Positions 44,077-47,796 of a stretch of 47,796 nt of DNA are shown in pieces; positions within the stretch are counted from its first letter, which is position 1, and each line of letters starts with the position of its first letter. Source of the DNA: an uncultured Bacilli bacterium (GTDB lineage Bacteria > Bacillota_I > Bacilli_A > RFN20 > CAG-449); assembly GCA_947632435.1 (NCBI GenBank), contig CANRPC010000011.1, positions 1-47,796 of the forward strand, given 5' to 3'. The position numbers and the translations under genes are program-made. The notes below the pieces were generated by a model. The model saw only the letters and a list, made by a program, of their open reading frames with translations, did no database searches and had not been told where the DNA came from.

Positions 44077-45795
44077 ATGTTAGATATAGAAAATAAATTA
44101 ATAGAATTAATAAAAAACAATCAAATAATTACTATTTTTGGACATGTTTTTCCTGATGGTGATTGTTATGGTTCACAAATTGGATTGAAGGAATTACTTA
44201 AAATCAATTTTCCAGAAAAACAAATTTATGCTTTGGGAACTGGATTTATTAAAATGATACCTTTATGTGGTAAAATGGATGAAGTCTCCGATGAAATTAT
44301 AGCTTCTTCATTAGCTATTGTTTTAGATTCATCTACTTTTGAACGCGTAGAGGATCAAAGATTTTCTTTAGCAAAAGAAATATTTTTTATAGATCATCAT
44401 GTTAAGACAATAAATCATGAGCCATCGATTATTTTAGAAGATAAAATTTCTACGACAGAAATTATCGTAGAATTAGCAAAAACTTTTAAATTCAAATTTA
44501 ATAGTTTAAGTGCAACAGCTTTAATGCTAGGTTTAATAACTGATGGAGGTCGCTTTTTATATAATCCTAGTGAAAGTGAATTTTCAAATGCAACTTTCTT
44601 ATTAAATAACAAAGCTGATTTAAATGCGATATATGATATACTTTATGAAACTACAAAATTAGATTTATCATTTAAAGGATATTATTATTCTCATTTTAAA
44701 GAAGGAAAAGGTTTTTTATATATTATTTTTACTAAATCAGAATTAGAATCATTGAATATAAGTGCTCATAAAGCTGCAATTAATGTAAATCTTTTAGCAA
44801 ATTGTAAAGATTATCCTGTTTGGGCAGCATTTAGTGAAAATGAAGATGGCACTGTGAAAGCGGAATTTCGTTGTAAACAAGAATATGATGTTTCTTCATT
44901 AGCTATCTATTTTAATGGAGGAGGTCATAAATGTGCTTCGGGTTGCACGTTGAGTTCACTTTCTGAAATTGATAAAGTGTTACAAAAATTGGAGGAATTA
45001 GTTAATCCTTTTTATCATGAAGAATTAAAAGCAATGATTAATGCAGGATTATTAGCAAGAGAAGAAATTTTAAAAATATATAATACCGATTTCCAAGTAG
45101 AAATTAAAAGTGATAATTCACCTGTAACTCTTGCAGATAAAGCCGCGGATAAAATGATATCTTCTTACTTAAAAGAAAAATATCCAAATTATGCTTTTTT
45201 AACCGAAGAAAGTATCGATGATAAAAAAAGATTAACTAATAGATATTGCTTTATAATAGATCCTGTTGATGGAACAAAAGATTTTGTAGCTAAAAATGGT
45301 GAATTTGCTACAAATATTGCACTTTGTAAAGATCATGAAATTGTTGTAGGCGTGGTTATTATACCATTTACAGGGGAAATTTATTATGCGATAAAAAATC
45401 ATGGTGCATATTATTTAAAAAACAAAGATTCTGAACCAGAAAGAATCCATGTTTCCAATAAAAAAGATAATTTGACATTATATTTATCAAGATTTCATTT
45501 TACTGAAGAGGAAATAAAACAAATGAAATTATTTCCAAAAATTACAAAATATGAACAACATGGTTCATCATTAAAAGCATGTTATATTGCTCATGGAAAA
45601 GGAGAACTCCATTATCGCCTTTCATCAGGAACTAAAGAATGGGATATTGCTCCAATTCAATTAATCGTGGAAGAAGCAGGTGGTATTTTTATAAAACCAG
45701 ATGGAACTCGATATAAATTTAATCGTGATGATGTTTATAATCATGAAGGATATATAATAGCTAATTGTAAAGAAAATATTTTACTAAAAAAATAA
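44077..45795 (+). CDS. Fusion of NrnA-like DHH/DHHA1 phosphoesterase and CysQ-like IMPase-family nucleotidase
   Basis: The 572-residue protein has two complete enzymes. Residues 1-310 are a DHH/DHHA1 nanoRNase/pAp phosphatase of the NrnA type: HVFPDGD at 23-29, IDHH at 105-108, LITDGGRF near 153 and GGGHKCASG at 281-289. Residues 315-572 are an inositol-monophosphatase-fold protein closest to CysQ/SuhB: TLADKAAD at 351-358, the EE pair at 377-378, DPVDGTKDF at 395-403 and EWDIAPIQL at 521-529. NrnA degrades 2-5-nt RNAs and dephosphorylates pAp; CysQ dephosphorylates pAp. All visible metal-ligand motifs are intact in both halves. The start chosen at 44077 avoids the terminator hairpin, but no good ribosome-binding site is seen. 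Confidence 0.9.
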   Translation: MLDIENKLIELIKNNQIITIFGHVFPDGDCYGSQIGLKELLKINFPEKQIYALGTGFIKMIPLCGKMDEVSDEIIASSLAIVLDSSTFERVEDQRFSLAKEIFFIDHHVKTINHEPSIILEDKISTTEIIVELAKTFKFKFNSLSATALMLGLITDGGRFLYNPSESEFSNATFLLNNKADLNAIYDILYETTKLDLSFKGYYYSHFKEGKGFLYIIFTKSELESLNISAHKAAINVNLLANCKDYPVWAAFSENEDGTVKAEFRCKQEYDVSSLAIYFNGGGHKCASGCTLSSLSEIDKVLQKLEELVNPFYHEELKAMINAGLLAREEILKIYNTDFQVEIKSDNSPVTLADKAADKMISSYLKEKYPNYAFLTEESIDDKKRLTNRYCFIIDPVDGTKDFVAKNGEFATNIALCKDHEIVVGVVIIPFTGEIYYAIKNHGAYYLKNKDSEPERIHVSNKKDNLTLYLSRFHFTEEEIKQMKLFPKITKYEQHGSSLKACYIAHGKGELHYRLSSGTKEWDIAPIQLIVEEAGGIFIKPDGTRYKFNRDDVYNHEGYIIANCKENILLKK

Positions 45796-45808
45796 ATAAT
45801 CTTTTATT

Positions 45809-45842
45809 AAAAAACATATCTTTTTATAGGTATGTTTTTTTT
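45809..45842 (+). terminator. Terminator of the NrnA-CysQ fusion gene
   Basis: AAAAAACATA (45809-45818) pairs with TATGTTTTTT (45831-45840). The T-run continues to 45842, just before the next gene's ribosome-binding site (GAAAGG). Confidence 0.8.
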
Positions 45843-45853
45843 GAAAGGTTTTT

Positions 45854-46750
45854 ATGAGAGCGTTTATTTTTGATAAATTTGGATACTATGAAGATGATGA
45901 ATATGGTATAGAATTTGATTATAAAGGGTGGCATTTTCAATTAGAACTTACAGATAGAACAGAACAAGATGTATTTAAGATGAAAGAATTTTTAAAAAAT
46001 AGCACATTGTATTTTCCTAATTTTGGCGCTGATATAATTTCTTCACGCGATAATAAATTAATTGTAGATTCTAATTTTGGCCGTGTTTCTTTAGTGAGTG
46101 TTAAAAATGGAAATTATAATCTTAATGATATTTATACTTTTCATAAAGCTTTTGTTAATTTTGCCTCCACATCTTCATATAAAATATCATATATAAAAAA
46201 AGTATGGGAAACTAAAACTGATCATATTGAAGAAAAAATTTTGCCTAGAATAAAATATAACGATAATACTTATTCTATGCTTATGGAAAATATTGCTCAT
46301 GCCTCTGGTTTAGCAGAAAACGCTATACAATATTTGATGGATACTATTACTTTTTATGGTGATAATGTTTTAGATATTACATTAACACATAAAAGGTTAA
46401 CAGATAAAAATACATATACATTTTTAAATCCATTTAATATGGTTGTTGATTCTCCTGCAAGAGATTTAGCGGACATTATTAAATATGATTTGTGTGATTT
46501 TGCAACATTTCAAAATTTTTTAAGTAATTATAATTTATCAAAATCAAGCGCAAGTATTTTATTAGCACGTTTACTTTATCCTACAGAATTATATGATATG
46601 CTTGAAGAACATCATCTTGTGAAGCATGATATTTCTTCTCGTATAGTTCATTATTATAAAAATCGGGATAAAATGATGCAAAAAATAAAAAAAGTCCACG
46701 ATTTTCTCGTTGACTCTTATCAAATTAAACCTATTGAATGGCTAAATTAA
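45854..46750 (+). CDS. Degenerate CotS/YutH-type spore coat protein (APH kinase fold), putative
   Basis: The 298-residue protein has no signal peptide. Its second half resembles the aminoglycoside phosphotransferase-like fold of CotS/YutH coat proteins: LDITLTHKRLTDKNTYTFLN stands where a catalytic HGD would be, then FNMVVDSPARDLADIIKYD (metal-binding strand region), then SSASILLARLLYPTELYDML. The HGD-type catalytic Asp appears lost. In Bacillus yutH neighbours the NifU-like yutI; here nfuA is the convergent neighbour with a 4-base overlap, which supports the call. It is probably a structural coat protein without kinase activity. Confidence 0.55.
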   Translation: MRAFIFDKFGYYEDDEYGIEFDYKGWHFQLELTDRTEQDVFKMKEFLKNSTLYFPNFGADIISSRDNKLIVDSNFGRVSLVSVKNGNYNLNDIYTFHKAFVNFASTSSYKISYIKKVWETKTDHIEEKILPRIKYNDNTYSMLMENIAHASGLAENAIQYLMDTITFYGDNVLDITLTHKRLTDKNTYTFLNPFNMVVDSPARDLADIIKYDLCDFATFQNFLSNYNLSKSSASILLARLLYPTELYDMLEEHHLVKHDISSRIVHYYKNRDKMMQKIKKVHDFLVDSYQIKPIEWLN

Positions 46751-46989
46751 ATTTGAGGTTTTTCACTTACAGATTTAACAGCTTTTATCCCAGGAACTTC
46801 TTCCATTAAAATAATACCAACACCTTCTTGAAGTGTTTCATCTATTAAGGCACATCCTTCACAAGCGCCTACCATTTTAACATAAACTATTCCATCAATA
46901 ACTGAGTCAAAAATAACGTCGCCACCATCACGATTAATAAATGGTCTTATTTTATCTAATGCTGCTTCAATTTGTTCTTCTATGCTCAT
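46747..46989 (-). CDS. nfuA: NifU-like Fe-S cluster scaffold (NfuA/YutI)
   Basis: The 80-residue protein is a single NifU C-terminal domain: IEAALDKIRPFINRDGGDV, VYVKMVGACEGCALIDETLQ with the cluster-binding CxxC, and IKAVKSV. It holds a 4Fe-4S cluster for transfer to apo-proteins. The ATG at 46989 is chosen because GAGGG lies upstream; a longer ORF reaching 47040 would run into the tRNA operon terminator. Confidence 0.93.
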   Translation of the reverse strand: MSIEEQIEAALDKIRPFINRDGGDVIFDSVIDGIVYVKMVGACEGCALIDETLQEGVGIILMEEVPGIKAVKSVSEKPQI

Positions 46990-47027
46990 AAATATTACCC
47001 TCACTAATATAGTATTAATGTTTTTAA

Positions 47028-47052
47028 TAAAAAAAGCCAATAAATTTGGCTA
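47028..47052 (-). terminator. Terminator of the tRNA operon
   Basis: On the minus strand AGCCAA pairs with TTGGCT around a five-base loop. Seven Ts follow (plus-strand A-run 47028-47034). It also has Ts on the other side, so it may work in both directions. Confidence 0.8.
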
Positions 47053-47062
47053 ATTTTTTTAA

Positions 47063-47148
47063 TGGTGCCCAGAACCAGACTTGAACTGGCACGATCTTGC
47101 GATCGCAAGATTTTAAGTCTTGTGCGTCTACCATTCCGCCATCCGGGC
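47063..47148 (-). tRNA. tRNA-Leu(TAA), CCA encoded
   Basis: It reads GCCCGGA...TCTGGGC for the acceptor stem. The anticodon stem CAAGA/TCTTG surrounds loop CTTAAAA (anticodon TAA). A long variable arm (about GCGATCGCAAGATCGTGC) marks a class II tRNA. It is the last gene of the five-tRNA minus-strand operon. Confidence 0.96.
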
Positions 47149-47151
47149 AAA

Positions 47152-47227
47152 TGGTGACTCATACGCGACTCGAACGCGTGACCCCTTGATTAAAAGTCAA
47201 GTGCTCTACCAACTGAGCTAATGAGTC
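47152..47227 (-). tRNA. tRNA-Lys(TTT), CCA encoded
   Basis: The acceptor is GACTCAT/ATGAGTC. The anticodon stem CTTGA/TCAAG surrounds CTTTTAA (anticodon TTT). D-arm TAGCTCAGTTGGTA and T-loop TTCGAGT are normal. Confidence 0.97.
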
Positions 47228-47238
47228 AAAATATATTT

Positions 47239-47314
47239 TGGCTGGGGTAGCTGGAATCGGACCAGCGAAATGCTAGAGTCAAAGTCTAGTGCCTTACCGC
47301 TTGGCTATACCCCA
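47239..47314 (-). tRNA. tRNA-Gln(TTG), CCA encoded
   Basis: The acceptor TGGGGTA/TACCCCA starts with T, as is usual for tRNA-Gln. The anticodon stem CTAGA/TCTAG surrounds CTTTGAC (anticodon TTG). Confidence 0.96.
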
Positions 47315-47317
47315 AGA

Positions 47318-47402
47318 TGGTGGAAGAAGGCGGATTTGAACCACCGAACCCAATGGGAACTGATTTACAGTCAGCTGCGTTTGGCCACTTCGCTATTCTT
47401 CC
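47318..47402 (-). tRNA. tRNA-Tyr(GTA), CCA encoded
   Basis: The acceptor is GGAAGAA/TTCTTCC. The anticodon loop CTGTAAA has anticodon GTA. A long variable arm (CCCATTGGGTT) is present, as in bacterial tRNA-Tyr. Confidence 0.96.
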
Positions 47403-47409
47403 ATTTACA

Positions 47410-47485
47410 TGGTGGATGTTATAGGGCTCGAACCTATGACCCTCGCCGTGTAAAAGCGATACTCTCCCAGCTGAGCTAAACATCC
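47410..47485 (-). tRNA. tRNA-Val(TAC), CCA encoded
   Basis: The acceptor is GGATGTT/AACATCC. The anticodon stem TCGCT/GGCGA surrounds TTTACAC (anticodon TAC). It is the first gene of the operon Val-Tyr-Gln-Lys-Leu. Together with tRNA-Val(GAC) at 8659 it gives two valine isoacceptors in the window. Confidence 0.95.
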
Positions 47486-47517
47486 TTAAAATATACATGT
47501 TCTTTACATGCTTTAAT

Positions 47518-47546
47518 AATATAGCAATTTTAAGACTGTTAGTCAA
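47518..47546 (-). promoter_or_regulatory. Promoter of the five-tRNA operon
   Basis: On the minus strand TTGACT (plus 47541-47546) is separated by 17 bases from TATATT (plus 47518-47523). This lies about 33 bases before the mature tRNA-Val. Confidence 0.75.
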
Positions 47547-47796
47547 TTTAAATTTTAAAAAAATTGCTAAATTTTTCCTTAAAGTTATATTTTTGTTATT
47601 TTTCAAGTTTATAAGATTACTTTTTACTAATTTTAAGACAAATTTTGATAAATAAGTTCACAATTTTACAATTGTAATATTTTTGAGTTCCCAACTTTAG
47701 AAGTTAGACCACAAAAAACGATGTAATCCAAAAAAAATTTATTAATTTTATATACGTAGTATATGTCACCAAAATATGGTGATTTTTTTATTGTCA
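47547..47796. other. Right-edge non-coding stretch ending in a plus-strand terminator
   Basis: No credible ORF is present. At the extreme end TCACCA (47766-47771) pairs with TGGTGA (47777-47782) around a five-base loop. Seven Ts follow, a typical intrinsic terminator on the plus strand. No gene precedes it on that strand inside the window, so it may end a small RNA or act for a gene beyond the edge on the other strand. Confidence 0.5.

Noticed and set aside
47270-47606. ORFs over the tRNA cluster on both strands
   Set aside because: They are translations across tRNA genes, with no ribosome-binding site.

Overview
The window is chromosomal DNA of a very AT-rich Bacillota bacterium of the Bacilli or Erysipelotrichia/RF39-like kind. 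Codon choice and compactness resemble Mollicutes. TGA is used as a stop (cca, ymdB and mutL end with it), there are two class A penicillin-binding proteins, so a peptidoglycan wall, and endospore genes are present (spoVS, cotE, a YutH-like coat protein and a Cys-rich coat-like protein). Gene order is strongly conserved with Bacillus: dnaD-nth next to ponA-recU, gpsB-rnpB, pgsA-cinA-recA-rny-ymdB-spoVS-miaB-ymcA-cotE-mutS-mutL-miaA, ywiB-argS-rpoE-fba and yutH next to nfuA. I cannot name a species.

Layout. Positions 1-1790: a promoter driving what looks like a ~100-nt RNA made of two 50-bp-period repeats, then a minus-strand pair (aldo/keto reductase, sugar O-acetyltransferase). Positions 1800-5100: a decayed accessory island with a broken zinc-ribbon-like ORF, a frameshifted and internally deleted AAA ATPase, a degenerate copy of the fic leader, an intact GC-richer HTH-Fic protein, tRNA-Arg and another ORF remnant. 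Positions 5128-8734: a small helical protein, divergent groES-groEL, a sugar-isomerase-like TIM barrel and tRNA-Val(GAC). Positions 8800-15273: cca fused to an inactive-looking dipeptidase domain, dnaD, nth, and the opposing ponA-recU and exonuclease genes. Positions 15445-29564: the Cys-rich coat-like gene, gpsB, RNase P RNA, phospholipid synthesis, recA, RNase Y, then the sporulation, tRNA-modification and mismatch-repair cluster. Positions 29627-38620: folate one-carbon genes, DUF951, two fused ABC-FtsX transporters, ychF and ispF. Positions 38617-47796: a second class A PBP (minus), ywiB-argS-rpoE-fba, an NrnA-CysQ fusion, the YutH-like gene, nfuA and a five-tRNA operon on the minus strand.

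Most of the window is housekeeping: DNA repair (recA, recU, nth, mutSL), RNA metabolism (rny, rnpB, cca, miaA, miaB, NrnA), wall synthesis (gpsB with two PBPs) and sporulation. The most unusual items are two domain fusions in otherwise ordinary genes: CCA-adding enzyme plus degenerate M19 dipeptidase, and DHH-family NrnA plus IMPase-family CysQ, which joins two unrelated pAp phosphatase folds. Next come the tandem-repeat RNA at the left edge and the duplicated fic leader in the decayed island. All similarity calls are from reading motifs and remembered families; no database search was run.
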